From Permianibacter aggregans (GTDB lineage Bacteria > Pseudomonadota > Gammaproteobacteria > Enterobacterales > Permianibacteraceae), in the NCBI RefSeq assembly GCF_009756665.1, contig NZ_CP037953.1:2232001-2296000 (forward strand): DNA of 64,000 nucleotides. The letters are read 5' to 3'. The notes beneath the pieces are model-generated. The model saw only the letters and a list, made by a program, of their open reading frames with translations. It was not told the origin of the DNA and ran no database searches. A program made the position numbers and the translations under genes. This document shows positions 6,461 to 14,677 of this stretch, piece by piece (the first letter of the stretch is position 1; each line of letters begins with the position of its first letter).

Positions 6461-9168
6461 TCATCCCAGTTGTTGCCGACACCGGCATCAACCACCAGTG
6501 GCACTGACAGTTCTGCCGCCGAACTCATCAACTGAACGACATTTGCCTTCACTTCATCAATAGCGTCTTTCTGCACTTCCAACACCAGTTCATCGTGCAC
6601 TTGCAGAATCAGCTTCGCCGGCTTGTTTGATTTGCTGAGCCAGGCATCGACGGCCAGCATCGCGCGCTTGACGATATCCGCACCGGTGCCTTGCATCGGT
6701 GCGTTAATCGCGATGCGTTCGGCGGCTTTGCGTCGCGCTTGATTGCTGGCTTTCAGTTCCGGCAGGTACAGGCGCCGACCAAACAGGGTTTCGACATAAC
6801 CGGTTTCGGTGGCTTTCTGACGAATATCATTCATGTATTGCTCGACGCCAGGATAGCGAGCGAAATAGCGGTGCATATACATTTGTGCCGCGCCGCGATC
6901 GACATCGATTTGCCTGGCGAGGCCAAACGCCGACATGCCGTAAATCAAACCGAAATTGATCGCTTTTGCTTTCCGACGTTGATCGGCTGTCACTTCATCC
7001 GGATGCACTTCGAAAATTTCCGCTGCCGTCGCACGGTGTACATCCTGGCCGCTTTGGAAGGCTTTCAACAAACCCGGGTCATTCGATAGATGCGCCATGA
7101 TGCGCAACTCGATCTGCGAATAGTCGGCGGCCAGCAACACATGATCTTTTGGTGCGATAAAGGCCTGGCGAATGCGTCGGCCTTCTTCAGTGCGAATCGG
7201 AATGTTCTGCAAATTCGGATCGGAAGATGATAGTCGTCCAGTGCTGGTGCCAGCCTGATGGAACGAAGTATGAACTCGACCGGTCCGCTCATTGATCTGT
7301 TCTGGTAGCTTATCGGTGTAGGTGTTTTTCAGTTTGCTCAAGCCGCGATGTTCAAGAATCAGCTTAGGCAGTGGATAATCGAGGGCCAGCTCTTCCAACA
7401 CTTCTTCATTGGTCGATGGCGCGCCTTTCGGGGTTTTGGCAATGACTGGCAGCTTCATTTCATCGAACAGAATTTCTCCGAGCTGCTTAGTCGAAGCCAG
7501 ATTGAATTCCTTACCGGCCAATTCGTAAGCGTCGTGTTCCAGTTCAACAATACGCTTGGCGATCTGGCCGCTTTGTTCGCGCAGCTTGTTAGCGTCGAGC
7601 AGGACGCCATTCAATTCCATTTTCGCCAACACCGACAACACCGGAATTTCCAGCTCGGTCAGCAACGATTTCAGCTTCGGCTCTTTTTCCAGTCGTGGCC
7701 ATTGGTTTTGGTGCAGTTTGAAGGTGACATCGGCATCCTCTGCGGCATACGGCGATGCCTGCTCCAATTCAATTTGATTGAAGGTCAACTGGCCTTTGCC
7801 TTTACCGGCGATATCGGTAAAGGAAATATTCTGATGACCGAGCAGTTTCAGCGCCAGCGTATCCATGTCGTGTCGGTTGCCGGTGGCATCCAGCACATAG
7901 CTTTCCAGCATCGTATCGCTGGCAATGCCGGTCAGGTGAATGTCGTAGTTGGCCAGCACTTTCAAATCGTATTTCAGATTATGGCCAATGATTTTCTTCT
8001 GACCGTTTTCCAATACCGGTTTCAACTTTTTCAGCACGGTATCGCGATCAAGCTGCTTTGGTGCGCCAAGATAGTCATGGGCGACCGGAATATAACAGGC
8101 GCGTCCATCGTCCAACGCAAAAGAGACGCCAACGATTTCCGCTTGCAATTCGTCAAGGCTGGTAGTCTCGCTATCATAGGCGAACAGCTTGGCCTTGTTT
8201 AGCCAATCAATCCAGCGATCAAGATCGGCCTCCTCGAGTATTGTTTCATACTGGCTGCGGTCAATACCGGAAGGCGCCACGGTTTCGGTTGCCGTCGCTT
8301 GGGCTTCATCGTTGCTCAGCGTTTCTTTCAGCCAGGTTTTGAATTCCAGCTCGCTGTACAACTCACGCAGCTTTTCCTGATTGGGTTTTTTTGGTTTCAG
8401 TTCGTCGTAATCGAAATTCAAATCGACATCGCATTTGATCGTCGCCAGCTCGCGTGACATCGGTAGCTGCGGAATGGCGTCGCGCAGTTTCTCACCGGCC
8501 TTGCCTTTGACTTCGTCAGCACGGGCAATCACGTCATCGAGCGAACCAAATTCGTTCAGCCATTTCGCGGCGGTTTTCGGGCCGACGCCGTTGACGCCGG
8601 GAATGTTGTCAACGGTGTCACCCATCAGCGTCAGGTAGTCGATGATGAGTTCCGGCGGCACACCGAATTTTTCGATAACGCCATCGCGCTGCATTGTCGT
8701 GTCGGTCATCGAGTTCGACAGAAACACGTAATCATCGACCAGTTGCGCCATGTCCTTGTCGGAGGTCGAGATCATCACCGGCCGTTTATCTTTTGAGGCA
8801 TGGCGAGCCAGCGTGCCGATGACGTCATCGGCTTCGACCCCTTCAATGCACAGAATCGGCAAACCGAGCGCTTCGATCAGCGCGTGCAAGGGTTTGATCT
8901 GGCTGCGCAGATCATCCGGCATTGGCGGTCGGTTGGCTTTGTATTCCGGGTAAATGTCGTTACGAAAGGTTGGACCCTTGGCGTCGAATACCACGGCGAT
9001 ATGTTCCGGCTGGTAGGTATTCAGCAGTTTTTTCAGCATCGCCACCACGCCATAGGCCGCGCCGGTCGGTTGGCCTTTGCTGTTGGTCAACGCCGGCAGG
9101 GCATGAAAGGCGCGAAACAGATAAGAGGAACCGTCGACGAGAATTATTGGCTTGGTTTGGCTGGTCAT
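6451..9168 (-). CDS. polA: DNA polymerase I
   Basis: The protein has 905 residues (E. coli PolI 928). It fills gaps and removes RNA primers in repair and lagging-strand synthesis. The 5'-3' nuclease comes first (V-D-G-S-S-Y-L-F-R-A-F-H, then E-A-D-D-V-I-G-T and S-T-S-D-K-D). The 3'-5' proofreading domain keeps the metal-binding D-S-E of YDSETTSLD, so it is probably active. The polymerase has motif A D-Y-S-Q-I-E-L-R (Asp682), the O-helix R-R-K-A-K-A-I-N-F-G-L-I-Y-G, and motif C V-H-D-E (Asp859). I start at ATG 9166-9168 (M-T-S-Q-T-K); the frame runs further upstream to 9381 but that part overlaps the divergent DUF2782 gene and is not family-like. About 50 bp separate the two divergent starts. 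Confidence 0.97.
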   Translation of the reverse strand: MTSQTKPIILVDGSSYLFRAFHALPALTNSKGQPTGAAYGVVAMLKKLLNTYQPEHIAVVFDAKGPTFRNDIYPEYKANRPPMPDDLRSQIKPLHALIEALGLPILCIEGVEADDVIGTLARHASKDKRPVMISTSDKDMAQLVDDYVFLSNSMTDTTMQRDGVIEKFGVPPELIIDYLTLMGDTVDNIPGVNGVGPKTAAKWLNEFGSLDDVIARADEVKGKAGEKLRDAIPQLPMSRELATIKCDVDLNFDYDELKPKKPNQEKLRELYSELEFKTWLKETLSNDEAQATATETVAPSGIDRSQYETILEEADLDRWIDWLNKAKLFAYDSETTSLDELQAEIVGVSFALDDGRACYIPVAHDYLGAPKQLDRDTVLKKLKPVLENGQKKIIGHNLKYDLKVLANYDIHLTGIASDTMLESYVLDATGNRHDMDTLALKLLGHQNISFTDIAGKGKGQLTFNQIELEQASPYAAEDADVTFKLHQNQWPRLEKEPKLKSLLTELEIPVLSVLAKMELNGVLLDANKLREQSGQIAKRIVELEHDAYELAGKEFNLASTKQLGEILFDEMKLPVIAKTPKGAPSTNEEVLEELALDYPLPKLILEHRGLSKLKNTYTDKLPEQINERTGRVHTSFHQAGTSTGRLSSSDPNLQNIPIRTEEGRRIRQAFIAPKDHVLLAADYSQIELRIMAHLSNDPGLLKAFQSGQDVHRATAAEIFEVHPDEVTADQRRKAKAINFGLIYGMSAFGLARQIDVDRGAAQMYMHRYFARYPGVEQYMNDIRQKATETGYVETLFGRRLYLPELKASNQARRKAAERIAINAPMQGTGADIVKRAMLAVDAWLSKSNKPAKLILQVHDELVLEVQKDAIDEVKANVVQLMSSAAELSVPLVVDAGVGNNWDEAH

Positions 9169-9220
9169 TCGTAAACTCAGGCGGGATAATCGAAAGTCGT
9201 TAGTGTACTGGAGTTGACGC

Positions 9221-9541
9221 ATGAGCAAGGTAAAGCTTGCGCTGATGAGCGCGGTGTTGGTGATGAGCGCAGGGCTGCCGCTGTCGGCCGCCGAGCCGGT
9301 GCAGGAGCGCCCCGAAGTCAGCGTCGGTACGCTGCCGGAGCCGGTCGTGCGCATTCGCGAAAAAGACGGTGCCAAGATCAAGGAATGGCGCCAGAACGGT
9401 CAGGTCGTGCTGATCCGGGTCGAGCCGGTCGTTGGTCCGGCCTATTACCTGGTCGATGCCAATGGCGATGGCGTCTGGGAACCGGGCCCGGATTTTGGCG
9501 ATCAGGGCCGGGTGGCGCAGTGGGTGTTGTTCACCTTCTGA
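9221..9541 (+). CDS. DUF2782 family periplasmic protein
   Basis: The protein has 106 residues. It has a Sec signal peptide (M-S-K-V-K, hydrophobic core, L-S-A-A near 24) and a compact C-terminal beta domain with the DUF2782 pattern V-R-I-R-E-K-D-G, I-K-E-W-R-Q-N-G and Y-Y-L-V-D-A-N-G-D-G. The D-A-N-G-D-G piece resembles a calcium loop. Function is unknown, but the gene is found divergent from polA in many gammaproteobacteria, and that arrangement is seen here. Confidence 0.85.
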   Translation: MSKVKLALMSAVLVMSAGLPLSAAEPVQERPEVSVGTLPEPVVRIREKDGAKIKEWRQNGQVVLIRVEPVVGPAYYLVDANGDGVWEPGPDFGDQGRVAQWVLFTF

Positions 9542-9557
9542 ACGGATCGGTGAAAAA

Positions 9558-9751
9558 TTATCCACAGGTGCCAGATTTCTGTGGATAAAGTAGTGGAGAA
9601 ATTGTCATCGCCTTGTTGGCATCATCGTACAGATGCGGCCGACGGTGATGATAAAGATAAATAATTATTAATAATCAAATAGATACGGAAATGTCTTCGA
9701 GTAACCAAGTAAAAAGCAGCGATATCTGCTCGATTTCTCGCTTGTGTATAA
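9558..9751. promoter_or_regulatory. Cluster of three DnaA boxes with an A/T-rich core
   Basis: TTATCCACA at 9558-9566 is a perfect DnaA box and TGTGGATAA at 9580-9588 is a second perfect box in opposite orientation; with one more base each they form 10-bp arms (9558-9567, 9579-9588). A third box, TGTGTATAA (TTATACACA on the other strand), is at 9743-9751. Between them, about 9650-9690 is almost all A/T and holds the 12-bp palindrome ATTATTAATAAT at 9664-9675. This resembles a minor origin, a DnaA-titration site or a DnaA-controlled promoter for dctQM. The first two boxes could alternatively be just the 3' hairpin of the DUF2782 mRNA. Confidence 0.45.
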
Positions 9752-9770
9752 CCATCGTCGGATTGCCGCG

Positions 9771-10316
9771 ATGAAGCCGTTGTTCTCCCGCGTTTCCGGT
9801 GAGCTTATTCGGGGTATTGATACCTTCACCGACTGGACCGGCAAGCTAGTGGCCTGGGCGGCGTTGGCGATGGTGCTTGGCATGTCGGCCGTCGTCATCC
9901 TGCGCTACGTGTTCGCCGAAAGCTCGATTGCGCTACAGGAGCTTGCCACCTATTTCCACGCGCTGCTGTTCCTGGCCGGTGCCGCGTTCACGCTGAAAGC
10001 CAATGAACACGTGCGGGTCGATATCCTGCATCAACGCTTCTCGGCAAAAACCCGGGCTTCAATCGAAGCCTTCGGCTTCCTGTTTTTCCTGCTGCCGGTC
10101 TGCGTATTTTTGATTGTCGTTGCTTGGGATTACGTCGCCATGAGCTGGAAAGTGCGCGAGGCCTCGCGTGAAGCCGGCGGCCTGCCCGGCGTTTACCTAT
10201 TGAAGTCATTATTGCTGGTGATGCCAGTGTTGTTGATCGTTCAGGGTCTGTCGGAAGCGCTGAAAGCCACTCGCAAGATCCTTGGCATCGACGCGTCGGA
10301 GGCCAGCCATGCTTGA
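9771..10316 (+). CDS. dctQ: TRAP transporter small permease subunit (DctQ family)
   Basis: The protein has 181 residues with four membrane helices, the standard size and topology of DctQ. The first helix carries A-V-V-I-L-R-Y-V-F and the loop after it E-L-A-T-Y-F-H-A, both typical of the family; K-A-N-E-H-V-R-V-D marks the third segment. It works with DctM and a periplasmic binding protein in Na+-driven uptake of organic acids. ATG 9771 is preferred over the upstream GTG 9744 because it directly precedes the membrane domain. It overlaps dctM by eight bases. The binding protein gene is not adjacent; a TakP-like one lies at 19023-20117 on the other strand. Confidence 0.87.
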   Translation: MKPLFSRVSGELIRGIDTFTDWTGKLVAWAALAMVLGMSAVVILRYVFAESSIALQELATYFHALLFLAGAAFTLKANEHVRVDILHQRFSAKTRASIEAFGFLFFLLPVCVFLIVVAWDYVAMSWKVREASREAGGLPGVYLLKSLLLVMPVLLIVQGLSEALKATRKILGIDASEASHA

Positions 10317-11691
10317 GCTGTTGCCACTGCTGCTTTTCGTCGTCGTCTGCGTGTTTCTACTTCTCGGTTATCCGGTGGCGCTGACGCTGGCCGGTGTTTC
10401 GCTATTGTTCGCCGGTTTGGGGGTCGCGTTTGACTGGATTCATCCAGGCTTGCTCAACGCCCTACCCAATCGGCTGTACGGCATCATCGATAACTACACG
10501 CTGATTGCCGTGCCGCTGTTTGTGTTTATGGGCGTGACGCTGGAGCGCACCAAGATCAGTGAGGACTTGCTCTCCTCCATGGGGGCGCTATTCGGTGGTA
10601 TGCGCGGCGGCTTGGGGCTGGCCGTTATCGTCGTCGGCACGCTGCTCGCCGCCTCGACTGGCATTGTCGGCGCCACCGTCGTCACCATGGGCCTGCTGTC
10701 GCTACCGGCGATGATGCGCCTGAATTACGACAAAGGGCTGGCAACCGGCGTCATCTGCGCTTCCGGTACCCTGGGCCAATTGATTCCACCGTCGATCGTG
10801 CTGGTGCTGCTCGGCGATGTGCTCGGCTCGGCCTATACCCAGGCCCAGGCTACAGCCGGCATCTGGCCACCGAAAGCCGTATCGGTCGGCGATTTGTTTG
10901 TCGGTGCCTTGCTGCCCGGTTTGGTGCTGGTCTTCTTATATATGGTCTGGGTCATGTTGGTGGCCTGGCGCAAACCACAGGCGGCGCCAGCGATGGCTAA
11001 AGAAGAGCGCGCCCGCTACAAAGCCAACCCGTGGAAGCTGCTGCGCATTCTGCTGTTGCCACTGGTGCTGATTCTGGCCGTGCTCGGCTCGATTCTGTTC
11101 GGCATTGCGACGCCAACCGAAGCGGCAGGTGTTGGTGCCTTGGGTGCGCTGCTACTGGCGGCGTTCGGCAGGAAACTGTCATTCAAGGTGCTGCAGGAAA
11201 TCGGCGAAAGCACGTTGAAAACCAGCAGCATGGTGTTCCTGATTTTGATCGGCGCTTCGCTGTTCTCGCTGGTGTTCCGCGCCTACGACGGTGACGCGCT
11301 GATGCACGCCATTTTCGATCAGCTACCCGGTGGTGTGTTTGGCGCGATGTTGCTGGTCATGGTCATGATGTTCCTGCTCGGCTTCATCATCGACTTTATC
11401 GAAATCATTTTTGTTGTTGTCCCGATTGTTGCGCCGGTGCTGCTGGCCATGGGGCTCGATCCGGTGTGGCTCGGGGTCATGATCGCGATTAACCTGCAAA
11501 CTTCGTTTCTAACACCGCCGTTCGGTTTTGCCCTGTTCTACTTGCGTGGTGTGGCGCCGCCCAATATCAAAACCAGTGACATGTATCGCGGTGTCGTGCC
11601 GTTTATCGCGATACAAATGTTGATGATTGCGTTGCTGGCCTTTTTTCCGGAATTGGCAACGGCGTTGCCGCAGTGGGTGTATGGAGGTTAG
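10309..11691 (+). CDS. dctM: TRAP transporter large permease subunit (DctM family)
   Basis: The protein has 460 residues with about 12 membrane helices. Family signatures include V-P-L-F-V-F-M-G near residue 68, G-A-T-V-V-T-M-G-L-L-S-L-P-A-M near 125, and C-A-S-G-T-L-G-Q-L-I-P-P-S-I near 155. The second half contains A-T-P-T-E-A-A-G-V-G-A and F-L-T-P-P-F-G-F-A-L-F-Y-L-R-G, which are hallmarks of DctM. ATG 10309 lies inside the end of dctQ, so translation is coupled. The substrate is probably a carboxylate, but permeases do not reveal it. Confidence 0.92.
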   Translation: MLELLPLLLFVVVCVFLLLGYPVALTLAGVSLLFAGLGVAFDWIHPGLLNALPNRLYGIIDNYTLIAVPLFVFMGVTLERTKISEDLLSSMGALFGGMRGGLGLAVIVVGTLLAASTGIVGATVVTMGLLSLPAMMRLNYDKGLATGVICASGTLGQLIPPSIVLVLLGDVLGSAYTQAQATAGIWPPKAVSVGDLFVGALLPGLVLVFLYMVWVMLVAWRKPQAAPAMAKEERARYKANPWKLLRILLLPLVLILAVLGSILFGIATPTEAAGVGALGALLLAAFGRKLSFKVLQEIGESTLKTSSMVFLILIGASLFSLVFRAYDGDALMHAIFDQLPGGVFGAMLLVMVMMFLLGFIIDFIEIIFVVVPIVAPVLLAMGLDPVWLGVMIAINLQTSFLTPPFGFALFYLRGVAPPNIKTSDMYRGVVPFIAIQMLMIALLAFFPELATALPQWVYGG

Positions 11692-11712
11692 CGCCAGCTC
11701 GAAAATCTAGAT

Positions 11713-11750
11713 CCTTCCCTTGTCAGGGGAAGGAACAACAATTCCTTTTC
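11713..11750 (+). terminator. Likely terminator after dctQM
   Basis: CCTTCCC 11713-11719 pairs with GGGAAGG 11727-11733. An alternative hairpin AAGGAA/TTCCTT (11730-11747) is followed by TTTC. The U tract is short, so efficiency is uncertain. Confidence 0.45.
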
Positions 11751-11836
11751 GAGGAGAGAAAGGGCAATGGTTTCCGCGCCAGTTTAAAAAATGAAAATGT
11801 TAAAGAACATGAAGTAAAGCAGTGGGGGAACGAGTA

Positions 11837-13594
11837 ATGGAATACATGTACGAACTAAAAGGCGAATTGCATGGCCCGGTCAGTCATCAGCAATTGGCTG
11901 AGTTGATTCGTGACGGCCGTTTGTCGCCGTCGACCAATGTGCTGAAAAAAGGCCAGACGCAATGGAAGCGCGCCAGCGACTATTTTGCCAAAGCCGAAAT
12001 TACGCCGGATTCCTCGCAACAGAAGGCATCAGTAGACGTCAATGAAGGCAATCGTGTCTGGGCTTATGTAGTGAACCACTGGTGCGGCCAAACCAGTCTT
12101 GCCCAGGCATTCTGGATCAATGGTTTCGCGCTGTCGATCCTGATCGGTGTGATCACCGAATTGCTGTTCTCGATGGCACCGGATAATCCCATCGAACTGA
12201 AACCTTATGCCTATATGGCGCTGGTGGTTATCGCTGTTGAACTGATTGTTCGGGTTTGGCAGTGGGTCGGTATTTACCGCACCGCAATTAACGCTGAAGT
12301 CGTGACCAAACCCGTGTGGTGTACCTGGGCCAAGCTATCGGTGATCGTCGGTGCCTTGCTGCTGATCTACAACTTCAATTCGCTGGTGCTGATCAGTGGC
12401 GATTTGTTGAAGCTGGCCAATTATCAGGACGACATGGGTAGCTTCACGGCGCAGCTGGGCAGTGAGCAACAGCGGCTGATCTATGAAGGCCCAATCACCG
12501 CCGGTTCGCCGGAAGCGATCGAGGAACTGCTTGAGCGTCATCCAGAAATCAAAACGATTGAACTGAACAGTCCCGGTGGATTCTTAGGGCCGGCCTATCG
12601 CATTGGCAAAATTCTGCAACAGCATGGTGTGCAAACCGCCATTGTCCGCGACGAATGTGCCTCAGCTTGCACACTGGCCCTGCTCAGTGTCAAACAGCGA
12701 TTGCTGATCGACGAAGGCAGCATTGGCTTCCATCAACCCGATGATGCTGTCGATACCCATTTAGGCAAGTTGACCATCGGCGAAGACATCAAAGCGATGC
12801 AGGAATGGTTGCGCAAGCATGGTGTATCGGACGTGTTTGCCGAGCGAGCGATGCGTACGCCGCCAACAAAAATGTTTTTCGCTGAACCTCTGGAGCTGAT
12901 GCAACACGGCGTCATTACCGAGTTTCAACTCGCTGATCAACGCATCAGTCAGGACGATATGTTGGTCATGGCCCTGCAAGAAAAATTCAGGGTGTTCGAA
13001 AGCATATTGGCGCTGCAGGAATTTCACCCGACTGAATACCAGAAGTTGATCAAGCTGTTTGCTGCTGAACTGAAAAGCAACAAATGGCTCCATGGCTACT
13101 ATCCGGAAACCGGCGAAGCCTTGGGGCGTAGCTCGTATTTCGCGTTGGCAAAAGCCAGCAACGAGACACTGCGGCCTTTATTCAAGCGTGAAACGGAAGC
13201 GATGCGTGAGTTGAAAAATCAGCATCCATCGGTATGCGCGGAACTGGCTGGTTTCAGCTATTACGAAGGCGAATATCCCGCCGGCTTTTATTTGTTCCGT
13301 GAAGAGCAGGATCGTTTGCTGGCTGATGCTTATCGCTCGATGGCAAGCAACAGCGAACGCAGTGAAGATGAAAGCAAAGCCAACTGGGCTTATATCCGCG
13401 TCGAAACACAGCTGAAGCGCGATGCTGCCAATGCTCATCGTATATTCGTCGGGCAGCCAGCGCGATATCTGGATCACGAATCACTCTGCCAATCGGCACT
13501 GGATATTCGGGATCGGGTCGATGCCTTGCCCGATGATCTGTTCGGCGCATTCGCGCGCCGCTATTACGCGACCAGCACAGCGCCTGCGCACTGA
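11837..13594 (+). CDS. GYF_2-domain membrane protein with periplasmic ClpP-like (COG3904) domain
   Basis: The protein has 585 residues. Residues 1-50 form a GYF_2/DUF4339 domain (Y-E-L-K-G-E-L-H-G-P-V, then W-K-R-A-S-D). Three or four membrane segments follow (about 80-200). Residues 210-370 look like a ClpP/crotonase-fold serine hydrolase of the COG3904 type: L-I-Y-E-G-P-I-T, E-L-N-S-P-G-G-F, and D-E-C-A-S-A-C-T-L-A-L, whose Ser aligns with the ClpP nucleophile. The remaining about 200 residues are helical with no family that I recognise. Activity as a membrane-bound protease is plausible but untested. ATG 11837 has GGGGGAA upstream; the frame opens at GTG 11822. The gene appears to be single. 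Confidence 0.72.
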   Translation: MEYMYELKGELHGPVSHQQLAELIRDGRLSPSTNVLKKGQTQWKRASDYFAKAEITPDSSQQKASVDVNEGNRVWAYVVNHWCGQTSLAQAFWINGFALSILIGVITELLFSMAPDNPIELKPYAYMALVVIAVELIVRVWQWVGIYRTAINAEVVTKPVWCTWAKLSVIVGALLLIYNFNSLVLISGDLLKLANYQDDMGSFTAQLGSEQQRLIYEGPITAGSPEAIEELLERHPEIKTIELNSPGGFLGPAYRIGKILQQHGVQTAIVRDECASACTLALLSVKQRLLIDEGSIGFHQPDDAVDTHLGKLTIGEDIKAMQEWLRKHGVSDVFAERAMRTPPTKMFFAEPLELMQHGVITEFQLADQRISQDDMLVMALQEKFRVFESILALQEFHPTEYQKLIKLFAAELKSNKWLHGYYPETGEALGRSSYFALAKASNETLRPLFKRETEAMRELKNQHPSVCAELAGFSYYEGEYPAGFYLFREEQDRLLADAYRSMASNSERSEDESKANWAYIRVETQLKRDAANAHRIFVGQPARYLDHESLCQSALDIRDRVDALPDDLFGAFARRYYATSTAPAH

Positions 13595-13667
13595 TGCTGA
13601 TATCGATAACCGTTCACCGGTTACGAATCGGTAACGTTTAGCAGCCGATTAAAAACGCGCGTAGCAT

Positions 13668-13693
13668 CCCTCCTTGTACAACAATAAGGAGGG
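13668..13693 (+). promoter_or_regulatory. Hairpin that masks the ribosome-binding site of the DsbA-like gene
   Basis: CCCTCCTT at 13668-13675 is a perfect complement of AAGGAGGG at 13686-13693, with a 10-base loop. The right arm is itself the Shine-Dalgarno sequence, six bases before ATG 13700. In the folded mRNA the site would be closed, so translation may depend on temperature, a ligand or upstream translation. Confidence 0.55.
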
Positions 13694-13699
13694 TTTACG

Positions 13700-14599
13700 A
13701 TGACTCGTTGTGAGCAGGGGGCGATTTGCACTACGCCGGTATCCGTTGATCCCTACGCCAAACCGCTATGGCAGGTTGAGCGGTTACAAGAAACCATCAA
13801 AGTCTTGTTCTTCACCGATCCGATTTGTTCGCATTGCTGGGCGTTGGAACCCGCCTGGCGAAAATTCTCCATGATGTATGATGGTCAATTGGAAACGTTG
13901 TACCTGCATGGTGGTTTGTTGCCGGGCTGGAAAGGTTTCAGCGATGCCGGCAATGGCATCAGCAAGCCGGCGGATGTCGCCGTACATTGGGCTGAGGTGG
14001 CACGTCACACCGGCCAACCGATCGATCCCAGCGTTTGGTTGAATGATCCGCTGGATTCTTCGTTTCCATCCTGCCTCGCCTGTCTGGCCGTGCGCTTGTT
14101 GAATCCGGAGGCGGAAACCCGCTATTTGCGCAGCATTCGTGAGGCGGTTTTTCTACGCGCGCAAAATATTGCTCGAGAATCGGTGCTCGCCGATTGTGCC
14201 GAAGCTTGTGGTCTGAATCGGCAAGTGTTTCTGGAAGCTTTGCGCAGCAAAGCTGTGCAGCAATTGTTTGCCAGTGAACGACATCGAATGTCGTCGTTCG
14301 GCGTACGCGGATTTCCTTCGCTGCTGCTGATTGGTCCGCGCGATACGGTGATGATTCGCGGTGCTAGGCCATTCGCCGATTTGGAAAATGCCCTGGTACG
14401 TGCCGGCGGAGAACGTCTGCCTATGCCGAGTGATGACCCGTTGTTCTGGCTGCAACAATATCGGCAGGCGACCACGCGTGAGCTGGCCGAAGCCAGTGGT
14501 TGGCGGCCGGAACGATTGATGGAATATCTGCTAACGCAGCAACGTCAGCGGGTGACCTTGGCCGATGCTGACTATTGGTCGGATACGGCAACAATTTGA
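13700..14599 (+). CDS. DsbA-family (SpxH/YjbH-like) thioredoxin-fold protein
   Basis: The protein has 299 residues without a signal peptide, so it acts in the cytoplasm. Near residue 45 it has F-F-T-D-P-I-C-S-H-C-W-A-L-E-P, a C-x-x-C redox motif at the start of the DsbA-like fold. The inserted helical domain follows (F-P-S-C-L-A-C-L-A), and G-V-R-G-F-P-S-L-L near residue 205 contains the cis-proline loop. This pattern is that of the FrnE/YjbH group; in Bacillus the relative SpxH is a protease adaptor for Spx, but Spx is absent in proteobacteria, so that role should not be transferred. The C-terminal 70 residues may be a small helical extension. Its ribosome site lies in a hairpin. Confidence 0.75.
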   Translation: MTRCEQGAICTTPVSVDPYAKPLWQVERLQETIKVLFFTDPICSHCWALEPAWRKFSMMYDGQLETLYLHGGLLPGWKGFSDAGNGISKPADVAVHWAEVARHTGQPIDPSVWLNDPLDSSFPSCLACLAVRLLNPEAETRYLRSIREAVFLRAQNIARESVLADCAEACGLNRQVFLEALRSKAVQQLFASERHRMSSFGVRGFPSLLLIGPRDTVMIRGARPFADLENALVRAGGERLPMPSDDPLFWLQQYRQATTRELAEASGWRPERLMEYLLTQQRQRVTLADADYWSDTATI

Positions 14600-14611
14600 G
14601 CGTTCATGGTT

Positions 14612-14639
14612 GGTCATTCCCGCCTCGGCGGGAATGACC
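14612..14639. repeat. REP-like palindrome, single copy
   Basis: A 28-bp perfect palindrome with 13-bp arms (GGTCATTCCCGCC and its complement around TC). The same core occurs as inverted doublets near 50.9 kb and 55.4 kb. It sits between two convergent genes and may also stop transcription. Confidence 0.75.
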
Positions 14640-14677
14640 GTATGCAATGCATAGCAAAGCGCAAATACGAATCGTAC

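Noticed and set aside
7348-8202. 284-codon open frame antisense to polA
   Set aside because: It is opposite strongly conserved PolI coding sequence, has no family features and is rich in Phe/Gln, typical of a complement shadow.
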